23,335 bases of DNA, taken from positions 1 through 23,335 of the forward strand of contig CAMBJF010000015.1 of NCBI GenBank assembly GCA_945867875.1, in the 5' to 3' direction. The DNA is from an uncultured Ruminococcus sp. Its GTDB lineage: Bacteria > Bacillota > Clostridia > Oscillospirales > Ruminococcaceae. A program made the position numbers and the translations under genes. Below, one piece after another: positions 7,419-15,137 of this stretch. Numbering within the stretch: position 1 is the stretch's first letter; each line of letters begins with the position of its first letter. Below the pieces are notes generated by a model that was given only the letters and a program-made list of their open reading frames with translations, searched no databases and was not told the DNA's origin.

Positions 7419-7532
7419 TCAGCCCTGACGCTGCTTATGCTTAGGATTTTCGCATATGATCATTATTTTGCCTTTTCTTTTGATAACCTTGCACTTTTCG
7501 CAGATAGGCTTAACTGAAGGTCTTACTTTCAT
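7419..7532 (-). CDS. rpmJ: 50S ribosomal protein L36, zinc form
   Basis: A 37-residue L36 too short for common ORF cut-offs. The translation starts MKVRPSVKPICEKCKV and ends CENPKHKQRQG, with the Cys3-His zinc ribbon (C11, C14, C27 and the following His) intact. AAAGGAGG sits seven bases before the ATG. The position between infA and rpsM is the usual one. Confidence 0.97.
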   Translation of the reverse strand: MKVRPSVKPICEKCKVIKRKGKIMIICENPKHKQRQG

Positions 7533-7591
7533 TATAATTCCTCCTTTGTGAGTGTTGTGCTGAGGGTCTCAGCAGTTAGCGGTGATCCGTA

Positions 7592-7810
7592 TCACTTTGC
7601 TCTCCATGTGATCCTGCCCTTGGTAAGGTCATATGGGGACATTTCAACAGTAACCTTGTCGCCGGGAACGATTCTGATATAGTTCATTCTCAGTTTGCCC
7701 GATACGTGAGCAAGAATCTTATGTCCGTTAGCAAGCTCAACCTGAAAGTTGGCGTTGGGGAGGGCTTCGATGACGGTACCCTCGATCTCAATAACATCTT
7801 CCTTAGACAA
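7592..7810 (-). CDS. infA: Translation initiation factor IF-1
   Basis: A 72-residue IF-1, an S1/OB-fold protein that occupies the 30S A site during initiation. VIEIEGTVIEALPNANFQVEL and the GHKILAHVSGKLRMNYIRI segment are typical. The start codon is TTG, set eight bases after AAGGAGG; there is no in-frame ATG near the site. It lies 29 bases after the KOW-domain gene and 59 before rpmJ. Confidence 0.97.
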   Translation of the reverse strand: MSKEDVIEIEGTVIEALPNANFQVELANGHKILAHVSGKLRMNYIRIVPGDKVTVEMSPYDLTKGRITWRAK

Positions 7811-7839
7811 GCTGACAGCCTCCTTGGATGTAGTTTCGG

Positions 7840-8085
7840 TTAATTATCAGGAGCATTGAACTCCATAATAACGCTTCTGAGCTTCTTGTCGGTCAGACTC
7901 TCCGTGTCAATAACAGTATTGGTAGGTTTAACGTGTTTTAAGCTTTTCTTTTTAGGAGAAGCGAGCTTACGTTCCTTGCCGTCTGCCACATAAACGAAGC
8001 CATCGTCCGTTTTCACCACAACGAGGAATTTGCCATTGTCTCTTCCTGCGCAGCTGCGGACAATTCTGCCGATTAATGCTTCCAC
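7840..8085 (-). CDS. KOW-domain (L14e/L27e-like) putative RNA-binding protein
   Basis: An 81-residue basic protein. The N-terminal 35 residues (ALIGRIVRSCAGRDNGKFLVVV) form a KOW-type small beta barrel of the archaeal/eukaryal L14e kind, followed by a lysine-rich stretch ASPKKKSLKHVKP. In Clostridia a gene of this type commonly sits between map and infA; its function is not established, though ribosome association is an obvious guess. Start is GTG after a GGGGG stretch. It is 13 bases after map. Confidence 0.85.
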   Translation of the reverse strand: MEALIGRIVRSCAGRDNGKFLVVVKTDDGFVYVADGKERKLASPKKKSLKHVKPTNTVIDTESLTDKKLRSVIMEFNAPDN

Positions 8086-8098
8086 ATCAGCGTCCCCC

Positions 8099-8860
8099 TT
8101 AAATAATAGTAGGCTTAGTAAGAATTACGGGGCCATCGGACGTGATTGCGACTGTGTGCTCAAAGTGAGCAGAGAGTGAACCCGATTTAGTCAACACGGT
8201 CCAGCCATCGGGGAAGTTGTCGAGAACTTCTTCACCTACCGCATTGATCATAGGCTCGATAGCGATAGTCATACCTGCTACCAGTCTCGGACCTCTTCCG
8301 GGCTTGCCGAAATTGGGGATCTCGGGAGATTCGTGGAGCTTGGTGCCCACTCCGTGACCGACATACTTTTTGACCACGCCGTATCCATAAGAAGTGACGT
8401 GCTCCTCCACAGCGTGGGAGATATCGCCTACACGATTGCCCACAACAGCCTGTTCGATGCCCTTGTAAAGAGCCTCTTCAGTAACACGGAGAAGCTGCTT
8501 CGCTTCCTCAGAAACATTACCGACAGCAAACGTATAAGCATTGTCGCCGTTGAATCCGTCAATGACAGCACCTGTGTCAATGCTGACGATATCGCCGTCC
8601 TTGATGAATTCGTGCTTGGACGGAATACCGTGGATCACCTTGTTATTTATCGAAATGCAGGCGGAGCCGGGGAATCCTCCGTAACCGAGGAAATTGGGCT
8701 TAGCGCCGTTCTTAACGATATAATCGTGAATGATCTTGTCAAGCTCATAGGTTGACATACCCACACGAATGGACTGTCCACCGTAGTGGAGAGCGTTAGC
8801 CGAAATTTTTCCGGCTAAACGCATCTTTTCCAGTTCGGATTTTGATTTTACACTGATCAT
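8099..8860 (-). CDS. map: Type I methionine aminopeptidase
   Basis: A 253-residue Met aminopeptidase that trims N-terminal methionine from new proteins. The five metal ligands are visible: D95 (SIDTG), D106 (NGDNA), H169 (VGHGVG), E202 (AIEP) and E234 (HFEHT); H77 in IHGIP is the conserved substrate-site histidine. There is no N-terminal SH3-binding extension. AGAAGG precedes the ATG. It lies 20 bases after adk. Confidence 0.98.
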   Translation of the reverse strand: MISVKSKSELEKMRLAGKISANALHYGGQSIRVGMSTYELDKIIHDYIVKNGAKPNFLGYGGFPGSACISINNKVIHGIPSKHEFIKDGDIVSIDTGAVIDGFNGDNAYTFAVGNVSEEAKQLLRVTEEALYKGIEQAVVGNRVGDISHAVEEHVTSYGYGVVKKYVGHGVGTKLHESPEIPNFGKPGRGPRLVAGMTIAIEPMINAVGEEVLDNFPDGWTVLTKSGSLSAHFEHTVAITSDGPVILTKPTII

Positions 8861-8880
8861 TTTGCGCCTTCTTTAAAAAT

Positions 8881-9513
8881 TCAGGCATTGACCGCTTCAA
8901 GAACCAGCTTGGAAGTCTCGGAGACCTCGCTCTGACCGATAACGGTCTTGAGCTTGCCCTTGCTCTTGTAGAAATCAACGAGAGGAGCGGTCGCTTCGTG
9001 ATAAGTCTTAAGTCTGTCGATAACAGTTTCGGGAGCATCGTCCTTACGCTGAACAGCATTGCCGCCGCACTTATCGCACTTGCCCTCGACCTTTGGAGGG
9101 TTAAATTCGATGTGGTAGGTAGCACCGCAGGATTCGCAGACTCTTCTGCCGCCCAGACGAGCCTTGATAGCCTCATCGGGAACGGAGATCTCAATAACCT
9201 TGTCGATCTGAACACCCATAGCCTCGAGAGCCTCAGCCTGGGGAACAGTTCTGGGGAAACCGTCGAGAATGAAACCGTTCTTGCAGTCATCTTCAGCGAT
9301 CCTGTCCTTAAGAATGCCGATAACGACTTCATCGGGAACAAGAGCACCTGCGTCCATAAAGCTCTTAGCCTTGAGACCGCACTCAGTGCCGTTCTTAACA
9401 GCAGCTCTGAGGATATTGCCTGTAGAAATCTGGGGAATGTGGAGGGTATTGCTGATAACTTCAGCCTGAGTACCCTTGCCTGCGCCGGGTGCGCCGAGAA
9501 GAATAAGATTCAT
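8881..9513 (-). CDS. adk: Adenylate kinase, zinc-lid form
   Basis: A 210-residue long-form adenylate kinase (ATP + AMP to 2 ADP). The P-loop GAPGAGKGT is at 7-15, the AMP-site DGFPRT at 84-89, and the lid domain holds C126-x2-C129 and C146-x2-C149, the four-cysteine zinc site of Gram-positive enzymes. It sits between secY and map as in most Firmicutes, 30 bases after secY. Confidence 0.98.
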   Translation of the reverse strand: MNLILLGAPGAGKGTQAEVISNTLHIPQISTGNILRAAVKNGTECGLKAKSFMDAGALVPDEVVIGILKDRIAEDDCKNGFILDGFPRTVPQAEALEAMGVQIDKVIEISVPDEAIKARLGGRRVCESCGATYHIEFNPPKVEGKCDKCGGNAVQRKDDAPETVIDRLKTYHEATAPLVDFYKSKGKLKTVIGQSEVSETSKLVLEAVNA

Positions 9514-9543
9514 TACATTTCCGCCTTTCTGTCGGTTTATTCA

Positions 9544-10848
9544 TTACTCAAGGAAGCCCTTGTGGTGACGCATCATCATCTGGGATTCAAGAGTTCTGAC
9601 GGTTTCGAGAGCAACGCTGACGATGATCAGTATCGAAGTACCGCCCATAGAAATGTTCATAGCAGGAACTGCCATATGGAACAGAATGGGGAAGATAGCG
9701 ATGATACCGAGGCAAACAGCGCCGATGAGAGTGATCTTTGAAAGAACTCTCTGAATGAAATCGCTTGTAGGCTTACCGGGTCTTATACCGGGGATACCGC
9801 CGTTGTTCTGACGGAGGTTGTTAGCGATCTCTATAGGATTATACTGCATTGAAACATAGAAATAGTTGAATGCAATAATAAGAACGAAGTAAATAATAGC
9901 ATACCAGATGCCATTGAAGTTGAAGAAGTTAAGGAATCCGACATAGAAATTCTGCCAGAAGCCCTGAGGGTCAGTGGGTCTCTTGATAAACATTTCAAGG
10001 GTCTGAGGAATAGACATAAACGCCATAGCGAAGATGATAGGCATAACGCCGCTCATTGCGATCTTAATGGGAATATGTGTATTCTGACCGCCGTACTGTT
10101 TTCTGCCCACAACTCTCTTAGCGTACTGAATGGGGATACGTCTCTCAGCATTGTTCATAAGAACGATGAAAGCGATCATAGCCACATAGATTACCAGTAC
10201 GAAAAGCGCAGGTGCAAGATACTTGCCGGGGTCGCTCTTAGCGACAGTGAAGATATCCATAATATCGGTGGGGAATCTTGCCACGATACCTGCAAAGAGG
10301 ATAATGGAGATACCGTTTCCGATACCGCTCTCGTTTACCAGATTTCCAAGGAAAACGATGAGGTTTGAACCTGCGGTGAAAACTGCGATAATAACGATAG
10401 CTGCAAAAACTCCGTCAAAGCCCGAGGTATATTCAACAGCTCCCTGGCTTCTCATAGTAAGGTAATATGCATAAGACATTACCAACGAAATAGCAAGGGC
10501 AACATAGTTTGTGATCTTCTGCAGCTTTTTCCTTCCCTCTTCGCCCTCTTTCTGAAGACTCTCCAGAGGAGGAAGGGCATAGGTCAGGAGCTGAACGATG
10601 ATCGAAGCGTTGATATAAGGCTGAATTGAAAGAGCGAAAACAGTTCCTTTAGAAAGTGCACCACCTGACAGCATATCCAGATAACCAAATATGTTGCCGT
10701 CCTGCACCATACCCGCAAGAGCGGTAGGAATGAGGAATGGAACGGGAACTGCGCAGCCTAAACGGAAAATAACGATAATGAGTAATGTGTATAAGAGCTT
10801 TTTTCTCAGCTCAGGTGTTTTCCAAGCATTGCGCAAGGTCTCGAACAC
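9544..10848 (-). CDS. secY: Protein translocase subunit SecY
   Basis: A 434-residue SecY with ten predicted membrane segments, the channel of the Sec translocase. The N-terminal LGCAVPVPF, the plug/lateral-gate region GGALSKGTVFALSIQPYINA and the cytosolic loop AERRIPIQYAKR are conserved. The GTG start lies immediately after the rplO stop (1 base between), with GAGGTG inside the end of rplO serving as ribosome binding site, so translation is probably coupled to rplO. An ATG two bases upstream is out of frame. Confidence 0.98.
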   Translation of the reverse strand: MFETLRNAWKTPELRKKLLYTLLIIVIFRLGCAVPVPFLIPTALAGMVQDGNIFGYLDMLSGGALSKGTVFALSIQPYINASIIVQLLTYALPPLESLQKEGEEGRKKLQKITNYVALAISLVMSYAYYLTMRSQGAVEYTSGFDGVFAAIVIIAVFTAGSNLIVFLGNLVNESGIGNGISIILFAGIVARFPTDIMDIFTVAKSDPGKYLAPALFVLVIYVAMIAFIVLMNNAERRIPIQYAKRVVGRKQYGGQNTHIPIKIAMSGVMPIIFAMAFMSIPQTLEMFIKRPTDPQGFWQNFYVGFLNFFNFNGIWYAIIYFVLIIAFNYFYVSMQYNPIEIANNLRQNNGGIPGIRPGKPTSDFIQRVLSKITLIGAVCLGIIAIFPILFHMAVPAMNISMGGTSILIIVSVALETVRTLESQMMMRHHKGFLE

Positions 10849-10849
10849 A

Positions 10850-11290
10850 TTACATCACCTCAGCCTTCCCGCCTGCTTTCTCGATTTTTTCCTTAGCGGA
10901 AGCGGAAAATGCCGAAGCCTTAACAGTAAGGTTCTTTGTAAGCTCGCCGTTGCCAAGGATCTTAACGCCGTTAGCTGTGTTCTTTACAAGACCGCTTGCT
11001 GCGAGAAGCTCAGCGTCAACAACTGTGCCATCAACAAACTTGTCGAGGTCGGAAACATTAACGGTAGAATACTTAGTAGCGAAAATGTTGTTGAATCCTC
11101 TCTTAGGGATTCTTCTTGTCATAGGCATCTGACCGCCTTCAAAGCCGGGTCTTACGCCGCCGCCTGAACGTGCATTCTGACCCTTGTGACCCTTGCCGGC
11201 AGTCTTGCCGTTACCGGAGCCGTGGCCTCTGCCGATTCTCTTGACGTCCTTAACGGAACCGTCGGCGGGAGAAAGTTCAAATAACTTCAT
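10850..11290 (-). CDS. rplO: 50S ribosomal protein L15
   Basis: A 146-residue L15. The start at 11290 (MKLFELSPADGS) is chosen over an in-frame ATG at 11311, because GGGAGGTG lies 8 bases before it and would otherwise be inside the gene. The RIGRGHGSGNGKTAGKGHKG segment (about 20-40) and the GFEGGQMPMTRRIPKRGF block are diagnostic. It precedes secY as in nearly all bacteria. Confidence 0.98.
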   Translation of the reverse strand: MKLFELSPADGSVKDVKRIGRGHGSGNGKTAGKGHKGQNARSGGGVRPGFEGGQMPMTRRIPKRGFNNIFATKYSTVNVSDLDKFVDGTVVDAELLAASGLVKNTANGVKILGNGELTKNLTVKASAFSASAKEKIEKAGGKAEVM

Positions 11291-11312
11291 ACTAATCGCA
11301 CCTCCCTGCAAT

Positions 11313-11486
11313 TTAAGCGTTAGTTACATTAATGAGGTGGGCAATCTTTCTGATTTTACCCTGAACAGCAGCATTATCCTGCTGAGTAGTAGTGTCGCCG
11401 ATTTTTCTAAGACCGAGAGAATGAGCGGTAGCGATCTGGTCTTTTTTACAGCTGTTAAGACTTTTTACAAGCTTAATAGTAACCAT
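11313..11486 (-). CDS. rpmD: 50S ribosomal protein L30
   Basis: A 57-residue L30 (VTIKLVKSLNSCKKDQIATA, then LGLRKIGDTTTQQDN). Two ATGs are possible. The one at 11495 touches GGAGG directly, leaving no spacing, while the one at 11486 has nine bases of spacing and gives the usual family start; I prefer 11486. It lies 14 bases after rpsE. Confidence 0.93.
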   Translation of the reverse strand: MVTIKLVKSLNSCKKDQIATAHSLGLRKIGDTTTQQDNAAVQGKIRKIAHLINVTNA

Positions 11487-11500
11487 TTCAGTCATCCTCC

Positions 11501-12001
11501 TTAGCCTAAAATTTCCTTAACGGACTTGCCTCTTACAGCAGCAACTTCCTTAGCGCTGCGAAGGCTTGTAAGTCCCTGAAGAGTAGCTCTTACAACGTTG
11601 CAAGCATTGTTGGAACGAAGAGACTTAGTTCTGATGTCCTTGATTCCTGCAACCTCGATAACTGCACGAACAGGGCCGCCGGCGATAACACCGGTACCGG
11701 GAGCAGCGGGCTTCATAAGAACACGGCCAGCGCCGAATTCGCCGATAACCTCGTGAGGGATTGTTGAGCCTCTGAGTGCGATTTTAGTTAAATTCTTCTT
11801 AGCATCCTCGATACCCTTGCGGATAGCGTCAGGAACTTCGCCTGACTTACCGATACCGAAGCCAACAGTGCCGTTGCCGTCGCCGACAACAACGAGAGCG
11901 GCAAACTTGAAGATACGACCGCCCTTAACAGTCTTAGAAACTCTGTTAATAGCAACGACCTTTTCGGTAAGTTCAAGGTTTGTAGCGTCTATCTTAGCCA
12001 A
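11501..12001 (-). CDS. rpsE: 30S ribosomal protein S5
   Basis: A 166-residue S5, involved in decoding accuracy. The N-terminal RNA-binding half has VVAINRVSKTVKGGRIFKFA and GNGTVGFGIGKSGEVPDAIRK; the C-terminal half has APGTGVIAGGPVRAVIEVAG. The start codon is TTG, eight bases after AAGGAGG, with no in-frame ATG nearby. The gap to rplR is 40 bases. Confidence 0.98.
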   Translation of the reverse strand: MAKIDATNLELTEKVVAINRVSKTVKGGRIFKFAALVVVGDGNGTVGFGIGKSGEVPDAIRKGIEDAKKNLTKIALRGSTIPHEVIGEFGAGRVLMKPAAPGTGVIAGGPVRAVIEVAGIKDIRTKSLRSNNACNVVRATLQGLTSLRSAKEVAAVRGKSVKEILG

Positions 12002-12041
12002 AAGTATAACCTCCTTTAAAAGTGTATCCGATCATATAGGA

Positions 12042-12401
12042 TCAGAAGTTAAGACCGCCCTGTCTTGCGCCGTCAGCGAGCTGAGCAACTCTGCCGTGGT
12101 AAATGTAACCTGCTCTGTCGAAAACAACATCGGTGATACCCTTTTCCTTAGCAGCAGCAGCGATGGCCTCTCCAACCTTGAAAGCGCCGTCCTTGTTGCC
12201 GCCGTTGCCCTCGAAGCCCTTGTCCATAGAAGAAGCGCTTGCGAGTGTTACACCTGCAACATCGTCGATAAGCTGAGCGTAGATATGCTTAGAGCTGCGG
12301 AAAACGTTGAGTCTGGGGCAAGCTGCTGTACCGCTGATCTTATAACGTACTCTTGCCTGTCTCTTTGCTCTTGCAGCCTTTCTGTTCATCTGCTTAACCA
12401 T
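12042..12401 (-). CDS. rplR: 50S ribosomal protein L18
   Basis: A 119-residue L18, the 5S rRNA-binding protein. It has RQARVRYKISGTAACPRLNVFRS without the final three residues of that phrase in other species changed, and the C-terminal VVFDRAGYIYHGRVAQLADG. AAAGGAG lies 11 bases before the ATG; an in-frame ATG four codons later is also possible. Confidence 0.97.
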   Translation of the reverse strand: MVKQMNRKAARAKRQARVRYKISGTAACPRLNVFRSSKHIYAQLIDDVAGVTLASASSMDKGFEGNGGNKDGAFKVGEAIAAAAKEKGITDVVFDRAGYIYHGRVAQLADGARQGGLNF

Positions 12402-12427
12402 TTTAAATTCAACTCCTTTTCAAACTG

Positions 12428-12458
12428 GAGAATAGTAGTACTGTACTGTCCCATTCTC
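12428..12458 (-). other. Intercistronic hairpin between rplF and rplR
   Basis: Outer stem GAGAAT/ATTCTC (six pairs) encloses a segment with the self-complementary AGTACAGTACT. It fills part of a 90-base gap and lacks a T run, so it is not a terminator. Confidence 0.5.
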
Positions 12459-12491
12459 TTTCGTATTGAATGAATAAACCGAAGGAAAGAA

Positions 12492-13037
12492 TTACTTCTT
12501 ACCCTTACCTGCCTTACCTTCCTTGCGGATGATATGCTCGCCGGTGTAGCGGATACCCTTGCCCTTATAAGGCTCAGGAGGTCTCTTCTCTCTGATCTCA
12601 GCAGCGAACTGACCAACAGCCTGCTTGTCAATACCGTTAACAACGATCTTAGTAGCAGCAGGAACATCAATAGTGATGCCTTCGATCTCAGGAACGATTA
12701 CCTGATGGGAGAAACCGAGGTTCATAACAAGGTTCTTGCCCTGCTTCTGAGCTCTGTAACCGATACCCTCGATGTCGAGAGACTTAGAGAAGCCGGTTGT
12801 AACGCCTTCAACCATATTGTGAACGAGAGTTCTTGTAAGTCCGTGAAGGGACTTGTGGAGCTTATCCTCGGAAGGACGCTCAACGATGATCTCATTGCCT
12901 TCGAGCTTGATGATCATATCCTTGTGGAAAGACTTTGTAAGTGTGCCCTTGGGACCCTTAACAGTAACGGTAGTACCGTCGATCTTAACATCAACGCCTG
13001 CGGGAACAGCAATGGGCTTTCTGCCTATTCTTGACAT
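12492..13037 (-). CDS. rplF: 50S ribosomal protein L6
   Basis: A 181-residue L6 made of two related domains near the sarcin-ricin loop. Diagnostic parts are MSRIGRKPIAVPAGV at the start and the C-terminal RPPEPYKGKGIRYTGE, with a lysine/glycine tail. AAGGAGG precedes the ATG. It follows rpsH by 15 bases. Confidence 0.98.
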   Translation of the reverse strand: MSRIGRKPIAVPAGVDVKIDGTTVTVKGPKGTLTKSFHKDMIIKLEGNEIIVERPSEDKLHKSLHGLTRTLVHNMVEGVTTGFSKSLDIEGIGYRAQKQGKNLVMNLGFSHQVIVPEIEGITIDVPAATKIVVNGIDKQAVGQFAAEIREKRPPEPYKGKGIRYTGEHIIRKEGKAGKGKK

Positions 13038-13052
13038 AGCTTTAGTTCCTCC

Positions 13053-13451
13053 TTACCATACGAATGCAAGGACTTCGCCGCCGACATTGAGCTCTCTTGC
13101 CTTCTTGTCAGTCATAACTCCCTTGGAAGTAGACACAATGGCAATACCGAGGCCCTTCATAACCTTGGGCATATCCTCACAGCTGGAGTAAATGCGAAGG
13201 CCGGGCTTGGAAACTCTGCGCAGACCGGTGATGACCTGAGATTTATTTTCGCCGTACTTGAGGGTGATTCTGATAACACCCTGCTTGCCGTCGTCGATTA
13301 TCTGATAGCTCTTGATATAACCTTCATCAACAAGAATCTGAGCGATAGCCTTCTTCATATTGGAAGCGGGCACGTCAACAGTAGCGTGCTTAGCAGTGTT
13401 GGCGTTACGGATTCTTGTAAGGATATCAGCAATTGAATCGGTAATTTGCAT
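13053..13451 (-). CDS. rpsH: 30S ribosomal protein S8
   Basis: A 132-residue S8, a primary 16S rRNA binder and, in E. coli, the regulator of the spc operon. It begins MQITDSIADILTRIRNAN and ends with STSKGVMTDKKARELNVGGEVLAFVW split across the conserved S-x-SxGxMTDxxA motif. AAGGAGG precedes the ATG, and 57 bases separate it from rpsN. Confidence 0.98.
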   Translation of the reverse strand: MQITDSIADILTRIRNANTAKHATVDVPASNMKKAIAQILVDEGYIKSYQIIDDGKQGVIRITLKYGENKSQVITGLRRVSKPGLRIYSSCEDMPKVMKGLGIAIVSTSKGVMTDKKARELNVGGEVLAFVW

Positions 13452-13508
13452 ACCATAACCTCCTTGTTAAAATAAGCGTAATAGCGGGGGGTGAGAGTCA
13501 AGCGGAGA

Positions 13509-13694
13509 TTACCAGCTTGCCTTCTTTACGCCGGGGATCTGTCCCTTGTGAGCGAGCTCTCTGAAGCAGATACGGCAAATGCCGAACTTTCTGAGGTAAG
13601 CGTGGGGACGTCCGCAGATCTTGCATCTGTTGTAAGCTCTGGTAGAGTACTTAGGAGTTCTCTGCTGCTTGATCTTCATTGAAGTTTTAGCCAT
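13509..13694 (-). CDS. rpsN: 30S ribosomal protein S14, zinc type (type Z)
   Basis: A 61-residue short S14 with a complete CxxC...CxxC zinc ribbon (CKICGRPHAYLRKFGICRIC). The short length and four cysteines mark the zinc-dependent form. GGGAGG lies before the ATG. It is in the standard place between rplE and rpsH. Confidence 0.98.
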   Translation of the reverse strand: MAKTSMKIKQQRTPKYSTRAYNRCKICGRPHAYLRKFGICRICFRELAHKGQIPGVKKASW

Positions 13695-13711
13695 TTAATT
13701 AAACCTCCCAA

Positions 13712-14254
13712 TTACTTTGCGAAAGGAGCGCCCATAAGCTCGAGCAGCTCTTTTGCTTCTTCGTCGGTATTAGCGGTAGTGATGATGTTGATATCCATAC
13801 CACGAACCTTATCGATCTTATCATACTCGATCTCAGGGAAAATGAGCTGCTCCTTGATACCTGTGGAGTAGTTTCCTCTTCCGTCGAAAGAGTTGCCGTT
13901 GATTCCACGGAAGTCACGAACTCTGGGGAATGCAACATTGAAAAGTCTGTCGAGGAACTCGTACATCTTCTCGCCTCTGAGAGTAACCTTAACGCCGATA
14001 GGCATGCCCTCACGGATCTTGAAGTTTGCGACCGACTTCTTAGCACGGCAAACAACAGGCTTCTGACCTGTGATGAGTGCGAGATCGTTCATGATAGCAT
14101 CGATTACCTTGGAGTTATCCTTAGCCTCGCCTGCACCAACATTGATAACGACCTTGTCGATCTTGGGGATCTGCATAACGCTCTTGTAGCTGAACTTCTT
14201 CATAAGTGAGGGAGCTACTGTGCTGACATATAATTCCTTAAGATTTGCTGCCAT
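13712..14254 (-). CDS. rplE: 50S ribosomal protein L5
   Basis: A 180-residue L5, which binds 5S rRNA in the central protuberance. The NVGAGEAKDNSK and GQKPVVCRAKKSVANFKIREG segments and the C-terminal GMDINIITTANTDEEAKELL are typical. AAAGGAG is upstream of the ATG; 18 bases separate it from rplX. Confidence 0.98.
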   Translation of the reverse strand: MAANLKELYVSTVAPSLMKKFSYKSVMQIPKIDKVVINVGAGEAKDNSKVIDAIMNDLALITGQKPVVCRAKKSVANFKIREGMPIGVKVTLRGEKMYEFLDRLFNVAFPRVRDFRGINGNSFDGRGNYSTGIKEQLIFPEIEYDKIDKVRGMDINIITTANTDEEAKELLELMGAPFAK

Positions 14255-14272
14255 TGTAGGTAACTCCTTTCA

Positions 14273-14599
14273 TTAATATGCTTTGCCGCAGTCTGCATGC
14301 TTGCAAACTCTGGACTTTGTGCCGTCAGCCTCGATCTTGTGGCCAAGTCTTGTGGGCTTGCCGCAGTGAGGGCAAACAGCCATAACCTTAGAAGCGTAGA
14401 GGGGAGCTTCGCACTTTACGATGCCGCCCTGCTGACCCATCTGACGGGGCTTAACGTGCTTTGTAACAATGTTAAGGCCTTCAACGATGACCTTCTGCTC
14501 CTTGGGAGAAACCTCAAGGACCTTGCCCTTCTTACCCTTGTCCTTACCGGAAAGGATAACAACAGTGTCGCCTGTTTTAACGTGTAACTTCTTATTCAT
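14273..14599 (-). CDS. rplX: 50S ribosomal protein L24 with a C-terminal cysteine pair motif
   Basis: A 108-residue L24. The KOW motif is at residues about 7-30 (VKTGDTVVILSGKDKGKKGK). The C-terminus carries CPHCGKPTR (about 76-84) and CKHADC, two cysteine pairs that could bind zinc; I believe this occurs in other Clostridia. GGAGG precedes the ATG. It lies 15 bases after rplN. Confidence 0.97.
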   Translation of the reverse strand: MNKKLHVKTGDTVVILSGKDKGKKGKVLEVSPKEQKVIVEGLNIVTKHVKPRQMGQQGGIVKCEAPLYASKVMAVCPHCGKPTRLGHKIEADGTKSRVCKHADCGKAY

Positions 14600-14614
14600 C
14601 TTGGGGCACCTCCA

Positions 14615-14983
14615 TTAAAGAACCTCGGGAGCGAGGGACAGGATCTTCATGTAATCCTTGTCACGGAGCTCTCTTGCAACAGGTCCAAAAATACGGGTTC
14701 CTCTGGGGTTCTTGTCCTCCTTGATGATAACTGCTGCGTTCTCATCGAAACGAATGTAGGTACCATCTTCTCTGCGGAGGCCCTTAGCGGAACGAACGAT
14801 AACTGCCTTTACAACGTCGCCCTTCTTAACAACGCCGCCTGGTGTTGCTTTTTTAACGGAAGCAACAACAACATCGCCGATATTAGCATATCTTCTGCGT
14901 GTACCACCGAGAACTCTGATGCACATAAGCTCCTTGGCACCTGTGTTATCAGCGACCTTTAAATAAGTCTGCATCTGTATCAC
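14615..14983 (-). CDS. rplN: 50S ribosomal protein L14
   Basis: A 122-residue L14 of normal length, with VADNTGAKELMCIRVLGG at the start and the conserved GTRIFGPVARELR near the end. The start is GTG (MIQMQTYLK), ten bases after GGAG; an ATG between the two is out of frame. It is the first gene behind the internal spc promoter and lies 244 bases after rpsQ. Confidence 0.97.
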   Translation of the reverse strand: MIQMQTYLKVADNTGAKELMCIRVLGGTRRRYANIGDVVVASVKKATPGGVVKKGDVVKAVIVRSAKGLRREDGTYIRFDENAAVIIKEDKNPRGTRIFGPVARELRDKDYMKILSLAPEVL

Positions 14984-15016
14984 AGCGCATTAACTCCTTC
15001 CTTAACAGCGAAATAC

Positions 15017-15047
15017 GGCATTAGGCAGGATAAACCTGCCTGATACC
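15017..15047 (-). promoter_or_regulatory. Hairpin in the rplN (spc) leader
   Basis: Reading leftward GGTAT-C-AGGCAGG pairs with CCTGCCT-A-ATGCC: seven pairs, one C-A mismatch and five more pairs, with a TTTAT loop. It lies about 34 bases before the rplN start and just ahead of the ribosome binding site. No T run follows. A protein-binding autoregulatory site is possible but unproven. Confidence 0.6.
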
Positions 15048-15137
15048 GGAAATCACAATTGAATTGATATTATTATTTCAACGCTGCCGTGTGTATCGCA
15101 AATCGAGTCATCTGCCTAAACATCGGCAACATCAAAT

